From Portulaca oleracea (Eukaryota > Streptophyta > Magnoliopsida > Caryophyllales > Portulacaceae): a stretch of 64,000 nucleotides of DNA. Of the stretch, positions 9,814 through 23,287 are shown piece after piece. The position numbers and the translations under genes are program-made. The first letter of the stretch is position 1, and every line of letters starts with the position of its first letter. Where the stretch lies: NCBI GenBank assembly GCA_029582165.1, contig CM055876.1, positions 22,161,001-22,225,000 of the forward strand. The letters run 5' to 3'. The notes beneath the pieces were generated by a model. The model ran no database searches and was not told the DNA's origin. It saw nothing but the letters and a program-made list of their open reading frames with translations.

Positions 9814-10518
9814 ATGGATTGCAAAAGGTCTAGCAAGAATTCCCAACGTGAGCTACAATGCTTGAAGCAACAGATTGATGATCTTGCCAAGCAAATGGAA
9901 GAATGTGGAATTCTTCCAAAGGGATCAAGAAGCACAAAATCACGTGTGTTTCACTCTTCTAAGGTTGAATATGAAGCACCTTTTGCACGGAGTAAACATT
10001 CCAAAAAGAAGAATGGGAAGAAAGTTCAAAAAGATTTCTTACCATCCGATTACAAAGGTGACTCCATCAACAATCTTGAAGGAGTTAAGCAAGGGAGCAT
10101 GGATGTACTTGATTATACAATAGAGTTCAAGTGGCAATTATGGAAGAATGGCCTTAAGGAGGACGATCCACGCATTTTGGTATACTACCTTCTTGGTCTT
10201 AATGAAAATATTCAGCGTGTTGTTATAGATCAACCTCACATTAGTTTGGAGGAGTTAAGTTCTTTAGCTCTTGATTTTGAAGAACAAGCAAAGAGTAAAG
10301 AGCTTAGGGATAAAACCCACACACGTCACAAACTTTCCAAATCAACCCCACAACATCACGCCAAAGGCATTCAAATCCAGCCCCATATTCGTCCCAAACC
10401 TGTTGTCCATCACTCCACAAAACAACCTCCACAAGATCAACCCTCATCCATTCCCAAACCCCACGTGCAAGAACCAGCACCCATAGCCCAAGGAGTTGTT
10501 ATCATTGCCAAAGTTTAG
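9814..10518 (+). CDS. Unit 4 ORF A: intact gag core (234 aa)
   Basis: Full length. It has SRVFHSS and APFARS, shared with unit 5. It differs from unit 11 at a handful of residues. Confidence 0.8.
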   Translation: MDCKRSSKNSQRELQCLKQQIDDLAKQMEECGILPKGSRSTKSRVFHSSKVEYEAPFARSKHSKKKNGKKVQKDFLPSDYKGDSINNLEGVKQGSMDVLDYTIEFKWQLWKNGLKEDDPRILVYYLLGLNENIQRVVIDQPHISLEELSSLALDFEEQAKSKELRDKTHTRHKLSKSTPQHHAKGIQIQPHIRPKPVVHHSTKQPPQDQPSSIPKPHVQEPAPIAQGVVIIAKV

Positions 10519-11081
10519 GTCACATTGAATTGGAGTGTCCTAACAAGAAAGAAGTGCCTTCGGAAGGGTACCAAACACATGATAGCAAACCATTTGAGGA
10601 GGAAAAGGAAGAGGAAGTTGGCGTTGTCATGAAAGGAGAAGAATTGGAGGTTGACGCAAAAGAAGAAGAAATTGGGATTGACGCATATGAGGAGGAGAAG
10701 AAAGAGGAAGAAAAGGTAGAAGAGGAGCATATGGAAAAGTGGCTTGTGACAAAAGAAGCAAGTGTGGCGTATGAACATCCACAAAGAGAGTGCAAGATCT
10801 CTCATTATACCAACAAAGGAGAAATATGTTCATTGAACCAAGAAAAGGAAAGTTGTGCCTCCTATGGATATATCGTTGTCCTTATGCAAAGGTTAATCCA
10901 TGACAATTTCAATCCAAGAAGTTTAGTAAGTCTTTGCTTTTACAAAATTTGCAAAGATTTATTATATTGCAAAATTACTTCTATGGATTCCTGTCATACT
11001 TTGTTGGAAGGACCAAAGTTGCTAGATAGGAATATCATGCCTCTTGATGCATCTCTACTTCCATCTTACACCACGGCCTAA
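10485..11081 (+). pseudogene. Unit 4 ORF B: truncated at the ACCACGG site
   Basis: Knuckle, acidic stretch and protease remnant are open, then a two-base deletion (ACCACACGG to ACCACGG) creates a stop at 11081, about 70 codons early. Further indels follow near 11130, 11165 and 11203. ORF D (11313-11531) is frameshifted at its end. Confidence 0.75.
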
Positions 11082-11581
11082 GAAGGAAGAAAGCCAACTT
11101 GTGTCGATCATGAAGATGGAGTATCGAGGAATAAAGAATATAAGGATCCTATTCTTATACATTTGGAGAGAAGAATGAAATGGGTCCAAGTATCCATCAC
11201 ATTTGAATCTTCCCACGAAGCATATCTTCCATGAGCATCCAAAAGATATCTACTCAGATCACTTGGTTGAAAGGCCGAAATTCGAAAGGATGAAATAGCC
11301 CAAGTCATCAAAGTGCATTGCTTCATATTAAATGATGAAGGCCAAATTGTGGAATTTGAAATTTTGGAGATACATGGAATTCCTATACCCGTGGTGGAGC
11401 ATCGAGAAACAAAGTCCAAAAGCGCCATTGGGTTATTTAGGAAGAAGTTGAGGAAGTTTGAAAGGGAGTCTATGATGACTTCAAAGCATTTAAAAAGAAA
11501 GTTTGTAATTTTTTGTGAAGAACGCAAGTAAGAGAGTTGATGCTAGAAGTTTGAGGACAAACTTTTTCAATCGGGGGAGTA

Positions 11582-12611
11582 TGATGTATATTTGATGGCC
11601 ATATACATCAAGGACATCAAGGAAGACATCCAATATGTATCATAGGAGCCTAATACTCGGTTATATGGAAAAAGAGCATCATTCACTCAAGTATCCCTTT
11701 CGTTTGAATGATTTCAACAAGGGCAGTTTGGTAATTTACTCTATAACTCTAGATATATGCGTCTGATGAGGAAGTCATCCAAAGACATATTGAAGAGCAT
11801 TGAAAGAGCTTTCCAATGGTTTTTTAATCTTGGAAACCGGACAAGTATTAAAGGAGTTATAGTCTTTTCTTTCTAGAGTTGTATTTTAGAGTTTTATGAT
11901 GTAATAAATGTGTAGGATGATGTAAGCCTCAAGGGGCCTAATTTCTTGAATAGTGCACGTCCTAGGGGGCTTAGGATTACTATAAATACCCCTTAGGCCT
12001 CTTGTAATCTCATTCATTCAATAAATCAAATACAAACACAAGGTGTTGTTTTCTCTCTAGCTTTTGCTAGTATTTCGTTTCTCTTGAGGGAGATTCGATC
12101 CTATCTTCTTCTTCTAGCTTAGGGTAGCGTCCTAAGTGGTGATAGGAAGAGATTGAAACATTCTTGAAGGTGGTGTGGCTGTATCCTCCAAGAATCTTCA
12201 TAGCCATTATCATTCATCATTCAAATCGTGAGTTTCTTTCTAGTTTTCATTTGATCTTGTTTTTGTTTCTACATTGTTTCAAATTCAAGATTCTTTTGAA
12301 TATCATTCAATCATTCAAGAAACTTACATTCCACCCATTCCTACATTCATTACATTCATTTCATTCATCATTTCGTCCATTCCATTCGTTTATCCATCCA
12401 TTCATTCATCCATTCATTCATTCATTCAATCTTAAAGAAACACTTAAAGATCTTAATCTTTTGTATAATTTGATCATCTTTGATCCTATTATACATCATT
12501 TCATTCAATTTGGTTGATCTTTAAGAACTTTGAGAAGCAAGATTCTTATCTTGGTTTTTAAAGATCCTGTTTCTAAGTATAATGAGATTCTATTGATCCC
12601 ATTATACATCA
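11582..12611 (+). repeat. Array LTR 4 (1030 bp)
   Basis: Both termini are intact and the primer site is at 12616-12627. One C is missing from the C run just after the TATA box. Otherwise it is very close to LTR 3. Confidence 0.94.
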
Positions 12612-12875
12612 AAATTGGTATCAGAGCTTAGGAGTTTGAATCTCTTAGTTCTTGAAACAATCTTTTTACAATGTTTCCCTCTCCCACACGTTCCCCATCA
12701 CCCCTACCATCACACGTCCATCACAAAAATTCATCCTCCATCCCACGTCCCCACTAAACTCCACAAAGAACCCGTGAACCCAAACACAAATCCAACCAAT
12801 TCCCCCTCACGTCCCTTCTATGCTAATCATCCTACCATGAGTTTCTTGCGTTCTTTTGAATCAAGATAGGTTCTA

Positions 12876-13544
12876 ATGGATTGCAAAAGGTCTAGCAAGA
12901 ATTCCCAACGTGAGCTACAATGCTTGAAGCAACAGATTGATGATCTTGCCAAGCAAATGGAAGAATGTGGAATTCTTCCAAAGGGATCAAGAAGCACAAA
13001 ATCACGTGTGTTTCACTCTTCTAAGGTTGAATATGAAGCACCTTTTGCACGGAGTAAACATTCCAAAAAGAAGAATGGGAAGAAAGTTCAAAAAGATTTC
13101 TTACCATCCGATTACAAAGGTGACTCCATCAACAATCTTGAAGGAGTTAAGCAAGGGAGCATGGATGTACTTGATTATACAATAGAGTTCAAGTGGCAAT
13201 TATGGAAGAATGGCCTTAAGGAGGACGATCCACGCATTTTGGTATACTACCTTCTTGGTCTTAATGAAAATATTCAGCGTGTTGTTATAGATCAACCTCA
13301 CATTAGTTTGGAGGAGTTAAGTTCTTTAGCTCTTGATTTGAAGAACAAGCAAAGAGTAAAGAGCTTAGGGATAAAACCCACACACGTCACAAACTTTCCA
13401 AATCAACCCCACAACATCACGCCAAAGGCATTCAAATCCAGCCCCATATTCGTCCCAAACCTGTTGTCCATCACTCCACAAAACAACCTCCACAAGATCA
13501 ACCCTCATCCATTCCCAAACCCCGTGCAGAACCAGCACCCATAG
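12876..13544 (+). pseudogene. Unit 5 ORF A: gag core with late frameshift (222 aa)
   Basis: Loss of one T in GATTTTGAAG near 13337 moves the linker into the third frame, which is also open, so the product would end at 13544 with an unrelated tail. Confidence 0.75.
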
Positions 13545-14352
13545 CCCAAGGAGTTGTTATCATTGCCAAAGTTTAGGTCACATTGAATTGGAGTGTCCTA
13601 ACAAGAAAGAAGTGCCTTCGGAAGGGTACCAAACACATGATAGCAAACCATTTGAGGAGGAAAAGGAAGAGGAAGTTGGCGTTGTCATGAAAGGAGAAGA
13701 ATTGGAGGTTGACGCAAAAGAAGAAGAAATTGGGATTGACGCATATGAGGAGGAGAAGAAAGAGGAAGAAAAGGTAGAAGAGGAGCATATGGAAAAGTGG
13801 CTTGTGACAAAAGAAGCAAGTGTGGCGTATGAACATCCACAAAGAGAGTGCAAGATCTCTCATTATACCAACAAAGGAGAAATATGTTCATTGAACCAAG
13901 AAAAGGAAAGTTGTGCCTCCTATGGATATATCGTTGTCCTTATGCAAAGGTTAATCCATGACAATTTCAATCCAAGAAGTTTAGTAAGTCTTTGCTTTTA
14001 CAAAATTTGCAAAGATTTATTATATTGCAAAATTACTTCTATGGATTCCTGTCATACTTTGTTGGAAGGACCAAAGTTGCTAGATAGGAATATCATGCCT
14101 CTTGATGCATCTCTACTTCCATCTTACACCACACGGCCTAAGAAGGAAGAAAGCCAACTTGTGTCGATCATGAAGATGGAGTATCGAGGGAATAAAGAAT
14201 ATAAGGATCCTATTCTTATACATTTGGAGAAGAATGAAATGGGTCCAAGTATCCATCACATTTTGAATCTTCCCACGAAGCATATCTTCCATGAGCATCC
14301 AAAAGATATCTACTCAGATCACTTGGTTGAAAGTAGAAATTCGAAAGGATGA
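13543..14352 (+). CDS. Unit 5 ORF B: zinc knuckle and protease remnant, altered end
   Basis: Open to 14352, but a two-base loss near 14333 replaces the usual last residues with SRNSKG. From there to about 14780 many short deletions occur, removing part of ORF D (from 14371). Confidence 0.7.
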   Translation, partial: SPRSCYHCQSLGHIELECPNKKEVPSEGYQTHDSKPFEEEKEEEVGVVMKGEELEVDAKEEEIGIDAYEEEKKEEEKVEEEHMEKWLVTKEASVAYEHPQRECKISHYTNKGEICSLNQEKESCASYGYIVVLMQRLIHDNFNPRSLVSLCFYKICKDLLYCKITSMDSCHTLLEGPKLLDRNIMPLDASLLPSYTTRPKKEESQLVSIMKMEYRGNKEYKDPILIHLEKNEMGPSIHHILNLPTKHIFHEHPKDIYSDHLVESRNSKG

Positions 14353-14630
14353 AATAGCCCAGTCATCAAAGTGCATTGCTTCATATTAAATGATGAAGGC
14401 CAAATTGTGGAATTTGAAATTTTGGAGATACATGGAATTCCTATACAGTGGTGGAGCATCGAGAAACAAAGTCCAAAAGCGCCATTGGGTTATTTTGGAA
14501 GAAGTTGAGGAAGTTTGAAGAGTCTATGATGACTTGAAGCATTTAAAAGAAAGTTTGTAATTTTTGTGAAGAGCATAAGTAAGAGAGTTGATGGTAGAAG
14601 TTTGAGGACAAACTTTTTCAATCGGGAGTA

Positions 14631-15658
14631 TGATGTATATTTGATGGCCATATACATCAAGGACATCAAGGAAGACATCCATATGCATCATAGGAGCCTA
14701 ATACTCGGTTATATGGCAAAGAGCATCATTCACTCAAGTATCCCTTTCGTTTGAATGATTTGACAAGAGCGTTGGTAATTTACTCTATAACTCTAGATAT
14801 ATGCGTCTGATGAAGAAGTCATCCAAAGACATATTGAAGAGCATTGAAAGAGCTTTCCAATGGTTTTTGAATCTTGGAAAACGGACAAGTATTGAAGGAG
14901 TTATAGTCTTTTCTTTCTAGAGTTGTATTTTAGAGTTTTATAATGTAATAAATGTGTAGGATGATGTAAGCCTCAAGGGGCCTAATTTCTTGAATAGTGC
15001 ACGTCCTAGGGGGCTCAGGATTACTATAAATACCCCCTTAGGCCTCTTGTAATCTCATTCATTCAATAAATCAAATCCAAACACAAGGTGTTGTTTTCTC
15101 TCTAGCTTTTGCTAGTATTTCGTTTGTCTTGAGGGAGATTCGATCCTATCTTTTTCTTCTAGCTTAAGGTGGCGTCCTTAGTGGTGATAGGAAGAGATTG
15201 AAGCGTTCTTGAAGGTGGTGTGGCTGTATCCTCCAAGAATCTTCAAAGCCATTATTATTCATCATTCAAATCATGAGTTTCTTTCTAGTTTTCATTTGAT
15301 CTTGTTTTTGTTTCTACATTGTTTCAAATTCAAGATTCTTTTGAATATCATTCAATCATTCAAGAAACTTACATTCCACCCATTCCTACATTCATTACAT
15401 TCATCCATTTCGTCCATTCCATTCGTTTATCCATCCATTCATTCATCCATTCATTCAGTCATTCAATCTTAAAGAAACACTTAAAGATCCTAATCTTTTG
15501 TATAATTTTATCATCTTTGATCCTATTATACATCATTTCATTCAATTTGGTTGATCTTTAAGAACTTTGAGAAGCAAGATTCTTATCATGGTTTTTAAAG
15601 ATCCTGTTTCCAAGTATAATGAGATTCCATTGATCCCATTATACATCAAAATTGGTAT
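14631..15658 (+). repeat. Array LTR 5 (1028 bp)
   Basis: Both termini are intact and the primer site is at 15663-15674. The first 150 bp and the upstream purine tract carry several 1-3 base deletions. The CATT-rich tract is interrupted (CATTCAGTCATT near 15455). Confidence 0.93.
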
Positions 15659-15906
15659 CAGAGCTTAGGAGTTTGAATCTCTTAGTTCTTGAAACAATCT
15701 TTTTACAATCTTTCCCTCTCCCACACGTTCCCCATCACCCCTACCATCACACGTCCATCACAAAAATTCATCCTCCATCCCGTCCCACTAAACTCCACAA
15801 AGAACCCGTGAGCCCAAACACAAATCCAACGATTCCCCTCACGTCCCTTCATGCTAATCATCCTACCATGAGTTTCTTGCGATCTTTTGAATCAAGATAG
15901 GTTCTA

Positions 15907-16611
15907 ATGGATTGCAAAAGGTCTAGCAAGAATTCCCAACGTGAGCTACAATGCTTGAAGCAACAAATTGATGATCTTGCCAAGCAAATGGAAGAATGTG
16001 GAATTCTTCCAAAGGGATCAAGAAGCACAAAATCACGTGTGGTTCACTCTTCTAAGGTTGAATATGAAGCACCTTATGCACGGAGTAAACATTCCAAAAA
16101 GAAGAATTGGAAGAAAGTTCAAAAAGATTTCTTACCATCCGATTACAAAGGTGACTTCATCAACAATCTTGAAGGAGTTAAGCAAGGGAGCATGGATGTA
16201 CTTGATTATACAATAGAGTTCAAGTGGCAATTATGGAAGAATGGCCTTAAGGAGGACGATCCACGCATTTTGGTATACTACCTTCTTGGTCTTAATGAAA
16301 ATATTCAGCGTGTTGTTATAGATCAACCTCACATTAGTTTGGAGGAGTTAAGTTCTTTAGCTCTTGATTTTGAAGAACAAGCAAAGAGTAAAGAGCTTAG
16401 GGATAAAACCCACACACGTCACAAACTTTCCAAATCAACCCCACAACATCACGCCAAAGGCATTCAAATCCAGCCCCATATTCGTCCCAAACCTGTTGTC
16501 CATCACTCCACAAAACAACCTCCACAAGATCAACCCTCATCCATTCCCAAACCCCACGTCCAAGAACCAGCACCCATAGCCCAAGGAGTTGTTATCATTG
16601 CCAAAGTTTAG
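15907..16611 (+). CDS. Unit 6 ORF A: intact gag core (234 aa)
   Basis: Full length. It has KKKNWKK for KKKNGKK and GDFINN, shared with unit 2. The leader upstream (15775-15860) has several short deletions. Confidence 0.8.
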   Translation: MDCKRSSKNSQRELQCLKQQIDDLAKQMEECGILPKGSRSTKSRVVHSSKVEYEAPYARSKHSKKKNWKKVQKDFLPSDYKGDFINNLEGVKQGSMDVLDYTIEFKWQLWKNGLKEDDPRILVYYLLGLNENIQRVVIDQPHISLEELSSLALDFEEQAKSKELRDKTHTRHKLSKSTPQHHAKGIQIQPHIRPKPVVHHSTKQPPQDQPSSIPKPHVQEPAPIAQGVVIIAKV

Positions 16612-17190
16612 GTCACATTGAATTGGAGTGTCCTAACAAGAAAGAAGTGCCTTCGGAAGGGTACCAAACACATGATAGCAAACCATTTGAGGAGGAAAAG
16701 GAAGAGGAAGTTGGCGTTGACATGAAAGGAGAAGAATTGGAGGTTGACGCAAAAGAAGAAGAAATTGGGATTGGCGCATGAGGAGGAGAAGAAAGCGGAA
16801 GAAAAGGTAGAAGAGGAGCATATGGAAAAGTGGCTTGTGACAAAAGAAGCAAGTGTGGCGTATGAACATCCACAAAGAGAGTGCAAGATCTCTCATTATA
16901 CCAACAAAGGAGAAGTATGTTCATTGAACCAAGAAAAGGAAAGTTGTGCCTCCTATGGATATATCGTTGTCCTTATGCAAAGGTTAATCCATGACAATTT
17001 CAATCCAAGAAGTTTAGTAAGTCTTTGCTTTTACAAAATTTGCAAAGATTTATTATATTGCAAAATTACTTCTATGGATTCCTGTCATACTTTGTTGGAA
17101 GGACCAAAGTTGTTAGATAGGAATATCATGCCTCTTGATGCATCTCTACTTCCATCTTACACCACACGGCCTAAGAAGGAAGAAAGCTAA
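16578..17190 (+). pseudogene. Unit 6 ORF B: frameshifted in the acidic stretch
   Basis: Loss of two bases at GCGCATGAGG ends the frame at 16779-16781. The rest reads on in another frame to a CAA-to-TAA stop at 17188-17190 that units 7 and 8 share. ORF D is represented by 17406-17597, which is frameshifted. Confidence 0.75.
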
Positions 17191-17664
17191 CTTGTGTCGA
17201 TCATGAAGATGGAGTATCGAGGGAATAAAGAATATAAGGATCCTATTCTTATACATTTGGAGAAGAATGAAATGGGTCCAAGTATCCATCACATTTTGAA
17301 TCTTCCCACGAAGCATATCTTCCATGAGCATCCAAAAGATATCTACTCATATCACTTGGTTGAAAGGCCGAAATTCGAAAGGATGAAATAGCCCAAGTCA
17401 TCAAAGTGCATTGCTTCATATTAAATGATGAAGGCCAAATTGTGGAATTTGAAATTTTGGAGATACATGGAATTCCTATGCAGTGGTGGAGCATCGAGAA
17501 ACAAAGTCCAAAGCGCCATTGGGTTATTTTGGAAGAAGTTGAGGAAGTTTGTAAGGAGTCTATGATGACTTCAAAGCATTTAAAAGAAAGTTTGTAATTT
17601 TTGTGAAGAGCAAGTAAGAGAGTTGATGCTAGAAGTTTGAGGACAAACTTTTCAATCGGGAGTA

Positions 17665-18700
17665 TGATGTATATTTGATGGCCATATACATCAAGGACAT
17701 CAAGGAAGACATCCAATATGCATCATAGAAGCCTAATACTCGGTTATATGGCAAAAGAGCATCATTCACTCAAGTATCCCTTTCGTTTGAATGATTTCAA
17801 CAAGGGCAGTTTGGTAATTTACTCTATAACTCTAGATATATGCGTCTGATGAGGAAGTCATCCAAAGACATATTGAAGAGCAGTGAAAGAGCTTTCCAAT
17901 GGTTTTTGAATCTTGGAAAACGGACAAGTATTGAAGGAGTTATAGTCTTTTCTTTCTAGAGTTGTATTTTAGAGTTTTATGAAGTAATAAATGTGTAGGA
18001 TGATATAAGCCTCAAGCGGCCTAATTTCTTGAATAGTGCACGTCCTAGGGGGCTTAGGATTACTATAAATACCCCCTTAGGCCTCTTGTAATCTCATCCA
18101 TTCAATAAATCAAATACAAACACAAGGTGTTGTTTTCTCTCTAGCTTTTGCTAGTATTTCGTTTCTCTTAAGGGAGATTCGATCCTATCTTCTTCTTCTA
18201 GCTTAGGGTGGCGTCCTAAGTGGTGATAGGAAGAGATTGAAGCATTCTTGAAGGTGGTGTGGCTGTATCCTCCAAGAATCTTCAAAGCCATTATCATTCA
18301 TCATTCAAATCGTGAGTTTCTTTCTAGTTTTCATTTGATCTTGTTTTTGTTTCTACATTGTTTCAAATTCAAGATTCTTTTGAATATCATTCAATCATTC
18401 AAGAAACTTACATTCCACCCATTCCTACATTCATTACATTCATTTCATTCATCCATTTCGTCCATTCCATTAGTTTATCCATCCATTCATTCATTCATCC
18501 ATTCATTCATTCATTCAATCTTAAAGAAACACTTAAAGATCCTAATCTTTTGTATAATTTGATCATCTTTGATCCTATTATACATCATTTCATTCAATTT
18601 GGTTGATCTTTAAGAACTTTGAGAAGCAAGATTCTTATCTTGGTTTTTAAAGATCCTGTTTCCAAGTATAATGAGATTCCATTGATCCCATTATACATCA
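17665..18700 (+). repeat. Array LTR 6 (1036 bp)
   Basis: Both termini are intact and the primer site is at 18705-18716. It shares with LTRs 7 and 8 the variants AAGCGGCC, GAAGTAATAAA, TCTCATCCATTC and TCTCTTAAGGG, which define a subfamily block. Confidence 0.94.
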
Positions 18701-18963
18701 AAATTGGTATCAGAGCTTAGGAGTTTGAATCTATTATTTCTTGAAACAATCTTTTTACAATCTTTCCCTCTCCCACACGTTCCCATCACCCCTACCATCA
18801 CACGTCCATCACAAAAGTTCATCCTCCATCCCACGTCCCCACTAAACTCCACAAAGAACCCGTGAGCCCAAACACAAATCCAACCAATTCCCCCTCACGT
18901 CCCTTCTATGCTAATCATCCTACCATGAGTTTCTTGCGATCTTTTGAATCAAGATAGGTTCTA

Positions 18964-19665
18964 ATGGATTGCAAAAGGTCTAGCAAGAATTCCCAACATG
19001 AGCTACAATGCTTGAAGCAACAAATTGATGATCTTGCCTAGCAAATGGAAGAATGTGGAATTCTTCCAAAGGGATCAAGAAGCACAAAATCACGTGTGGT
19101 TCACTCTTCTAAGGTTGAATATGAAGCACCTTATGCACGGAGTAAACATTCCAAAAAGAAGAATGGGAAGAAAGTTCAAAAAGATTTCTCACCATCCGAT
19201 TACAAAGGTGACTCCATCAACAATCTTGAAGGAGTTAAGCAAGGGAGCATGGATGTACTTGATTATACAATAGAGTTCAAGTGGCAATTATGGAAGAATG
19301 GCCTTAAGGAGGACGATCCACGCATTTTGGTATACTACCTTCTTGGTCTTAATGAAAATATTCAGCGTGTTGTTATAGATCAACCTCACATTAGTTTGGA
19401 GGAGTTAAGTTCTTTAGCTCTTGATTTTGAAGAACAAGCAAAGAGTAAAGAGCTTAGGGATAAAACCCACACACGTCACAAACTTTCCAAATCAACCCCA
19501 CAACATCACGCCAAAGGCATTCAAATCCGGCCATATTCGTCCCAAACTGTTGTCCATCACTCCACAAACAACCTCCACAAGATCAACCCTCATCCATTCC
19601 CAAACCCCGTCCAAGAACCAGCACCCAAGGAGTTGTTATCATTGCCAAAGTTTAGGTCACATTGA
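18964..19665 (+). pseudogene. Unit 7 ORF A: gag core with stop and linker indels
   Basis: AAG to TAG at 19039-19041 stops it after 25 codons. The same change is in units 8, 9 and 13. Several deletions at 19525-19640 scramble the linker. Confidence 0.8.
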
Positions 19666-20236
19666 ATTGGAGTGTCCTAACAAGAAAGAAGTGCCTTCGG
19701 AAGGGTACCAAACACATGATAGCAAACCATTTGAGGAGGAAAAGGAAGAGGAAGTTGGCGTTGACATGAAAGGAGAAGAATTGGAGGTTGACGCAAAAGA
19801 AGAAGAAATTGGGATTGACGCATATGAGGAGGAGAAGAAAGCGGAAGAAAAGGTAGAAGAGGAGCATATGGAAAAGTGGCTTGTGACAAAAGAAGCAAGT
19901 GTGGCGTATGAACATCCACAAAGAGAGTGCAAGATCTCTCATTATACCAACAAAGGAGAAGTATGTTCATTGAACCAAGAAAAGGAAAGTTGTGCCTCCT
20001 ATGGATATATCGTTGTCCTTATGCAAAGGTTAATCCATGACAATTTCAATCCAAGAAGTTTAGTAAGTCTTTGCTTTTACAAAATTTGCAAAGATTTATT
20101 ATATTGCAAAATTACTTCTATGGATTCCTGTCATACTTTGTTGGAAGGACCAAAGTTGTTAGATAGGAATATCATGCCTCTTGATGCATCTCTACTTCCA
20201 TCTTACACCACACGGCCTAAGAAGGAAGAAAGCTAA
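19421..20236 (+). pseudogene. Unit 7 ORF B: zinc knuckle frame fused to the linker
   Basis: The linker indels leave one open frame from the end of the gag core through the knuckle to the shared TAA after KKEES (20234-20236). ORF D is at 20452-20670 with a frameshifted end. Confidence 0.72.
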
Positions 20237-20720
20237 CTTGTGTCGATCATGAAGATGGAGTATCGAGGGAATAAAGAATATAAGGATCCTATTCTTATAC
20301 ATTTGGAGAAGAATGAAATGGGTCCAAGTATCCATCACATTTTGAATCTTCCCACGAAGCATATCTTCCATGAGCATCCAAAAGATATCTACTCATATCA
20401 CTTGGTTGAAAGGCCGAAATTCGAAAGGATGAAATAGCCCAAGTCATCAAAGTGCATTGCTTCATATTAAATGATGAAGGCCAAATTGTGGAATTTGAAA
20501 TTTTGGAGATACATGGAATTCCTATACCCGTGGTGGAGCATCGAGAAACAAAGTCCAAAAGCGCCATTGGGTTATTTTGGAAGAAGTTGAGGAAGTTTGT
20601 AAGGGAGTCTATGATGACTTCAAAGCATTTAAAAAGAAAGTTTGTAATTTTTTGTGAAGAACGCAAGTAAGAGAGTTGATGCTAGAAGTTTGAGGACAAA
20701 CTTTTTCAATCGGGGGAGTA

Positions 20721-21756
20721 TGATGTATATTTGATGGCCATATACATCAAGGACATCAAGGAAGACATCCAATATGCATCATAGGAGCCTAATACTCGGT
20801 TATATGGCAAAAGAGCATCATTCACTCAAGTATCCCTTTCGTTTGAATGATTTCAACAAGGGCAGTTTGGTAATTTACTCTATAACTCTAGATATATGCG
20901 TCTGATGAGGAAGTCATCCAAAGACATATTGAAGAGCAGTGAAAGAGCTTTCCAATGGTTTTTGAATCTTGGAAAACGGACAAGTATTGAAGGAGTTATA
21001 GTCTTTTCTTTCTAGAGTTGTATTTTAGAGTTTTATGAAGTAATAAATGTGTAGGATGATATAAGCCTCAAGCGGCCTAATTTCTTGAATAGTGCACGTC
21101 CTAGGGGGCTTAGGATTACTATAAATACCCCCTTAGGCCTCTTGTAATCTCATCCATTCAATAAATCAAATACAAACACAAGGTGTTGTTTTCTCTCTAG
21201 CTTTTGCTAGTATTTCGTTTCTCTTAAGGGAGATTCGATCCTATCTTCTTCTTCTAGCTTAGGGTGGCGTCCTAAGTGGTGATAGGAAGAGATTGAAGCA
21301 TTCTTGAAGGTGGTGTGGCTGTATCCTCCAAGAATCTTCAAAGCCATTATCATTCATCATTCAAATCGTGAGTTTCTTTCTAGTTTTCATTTGATCTTGT
21401 TTTTGTTTCTACATTGTTTCAAATTCAAGATTCTTTTGAATATCATTCAATCATTCAAGAAACTTACATTCCACCCATTCCTACATTCATTACATTCATT
21501 TCATTCATCCATTTCGTCCATTCCATTAGTTTATCCATCCATTCATTCATTCATCCATTCATTCATTCATTCAATCTTAAAGAAACACTTAAAGATCCTA
21601 ATCTTTTGTATAATTTGATCATCTTTGATCCTATTATACATCATTTCATTCAATTTGGTTGATCTTTAAGAACTTTGAGAAGCAAGATTCTTATCTTGGT
21701 TTTTAAAGATCCTGTTTCCAAGTATAATGAGATTCCATTGATCCCATTATACATCA
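20721..21756 (+). repeat. Array LTR 7 (1036 bp)
   Basis: Both termini are intact and the primer site is at 21761-21772. It looks almost identical to LTR 6 throughout, which suggests a recent duplication or conversion. Confidence 0.94.
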
Positions 21757-22019
21757 AAATTGGTATCAGAGCTTAGGAGTTTGAATCTATTATTTCTTGA
21801 AACAATCTTTTTACAATCTTTCCCTCTCCCACACGTTCCCATCACCCCTACCATCACACGTCCATCACAAAAGTTCATCCTCCATCCCACGTCCCCACTA
21901 AACTCCACAAAGAACCCGTGAGCCCAAACACAAATCCAACCAATTCCCCCTCACGTCCCTTCTATGCTAATCATCCTACCATGAGTTTCTTGCGATCTTT
22001 TGAATCAAGATAGGTTCTA

Positions 22020-22724
22020 ATGGATTGCAAAAGGTCTAGCAAGAATACCCAACATGAGCTACAATGCTTGAAGCAACAAATTGATGATCTTGCCTAGCAA
22101 ATGGAAGAATGTGGAATTCTTCCAAAGGGATCAAGAAGCACAAAATCACGTGTGGTTCACTCTTCTAAGGTTGAATATGAAGCACCTTATGCACGGAGTA
22201 AACATTCCAAAAAGAAGAATGGGAAGAAAGTTCAAAAAGATTTCTCACCATCCGATTACAAAGGTGACTCCATCAACAATCTTGAAGGAGTTAAGCAAGG
22301 GAGCATGGATGTACTTGATTATACAATAGAGTTCAAGTGGCAATTATGGAAGAATGGCCTTAAGGAGGACGATCCACGCATTTTGGTATACTACCTTCTT
22401 GGTCTTAATGAAAATATTCAGCGTGTTGTTATAGATCAACCTCACATTAGTTTGGAGGAGTTAAGTTCTTTAGCTCTTGATTTTGAAGAACAAGCAAAGA
22501 GTAAAGAGCTTAGGGATAAAACCCACACACGTCACAAACTTTCCAAATCAACCCCACAACATCACGCCAAAGGCATTCAAATCCAGCCCCATATTCGTCC
22601 CAAACCTGTTGTCCATCACTCCACAAAACAACCTCCACAAGATCAACCCTCATCCATTCCCAAACCCCACGTCCAAGAACCAGCACCCATAGCCCAAGGA
22701 GTTGTTATCATTGCCAAAGTTTAG
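22020..22724 (+). pseudogene. Unit 8 ORF A: gag core, one premature stop
   Basis: The only defect is AAG to TAG at 22095-22097, as in unit 7. From 22101 it is fully open. Confidence 0.82.
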
Positions 22725-23287
22725 GTCACATTGAATTGGAGTGTCCTAACAAGAAAGAAGTGCCTTCGGAAGGGTACCAAACACATGATAGCAAACCATT
22801 TGAGGAGGAAAAGGAAGAGGAAGTTGGCGTTGACATGAAAGGAGAAGAATTGGAGGTTGACGCAAAAGAAGAAGAAATTGGGATTGACGCATATGAGGAG
22901 GAGAAGAAAGCGGAAGAAAAGGTAGAAGAGGAGCATATGGAAAAGTGGCTTGTGACAAAAGAAGCAAGTGTGGCGTATGAACATCCACAAAGAGAGTGCA
23001 AGATCTCTCATTATACCAACAAAGGAGAAGTATGTTCATTGAACCAAGAAAAGGAAAGTTGTGCCTCCTATGGATATATCGTTGTCCTTATGCAAAGGTT
23101 AATCCATGACAATTTCAATCCAAGAAGTTTAGTAAGTCTTTGCTTTTACAAAATTTGCAAAGATTTATTATATTGCAAAATTACTTCTATGGATTCCTGT
23201 CATACTTTGTTGGAAGGACCAAAGTTGTTAGATAGGAATATCATGCCTCTTGATGCATCTCTACTTCCATCTTACACCACGGCCTAA
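22691..23287 (+). pseudogene. Unit 8 ORF B: truncated at the ACCACGG site
   Basis: It ends at 23287 through the same two-base deletion as unit 4. The CAA-to-TAA change of units 6-7 is also present downstream (AAAGCTAAC near 23297). ORF D is at 23519-23737. Confidence 0.75.
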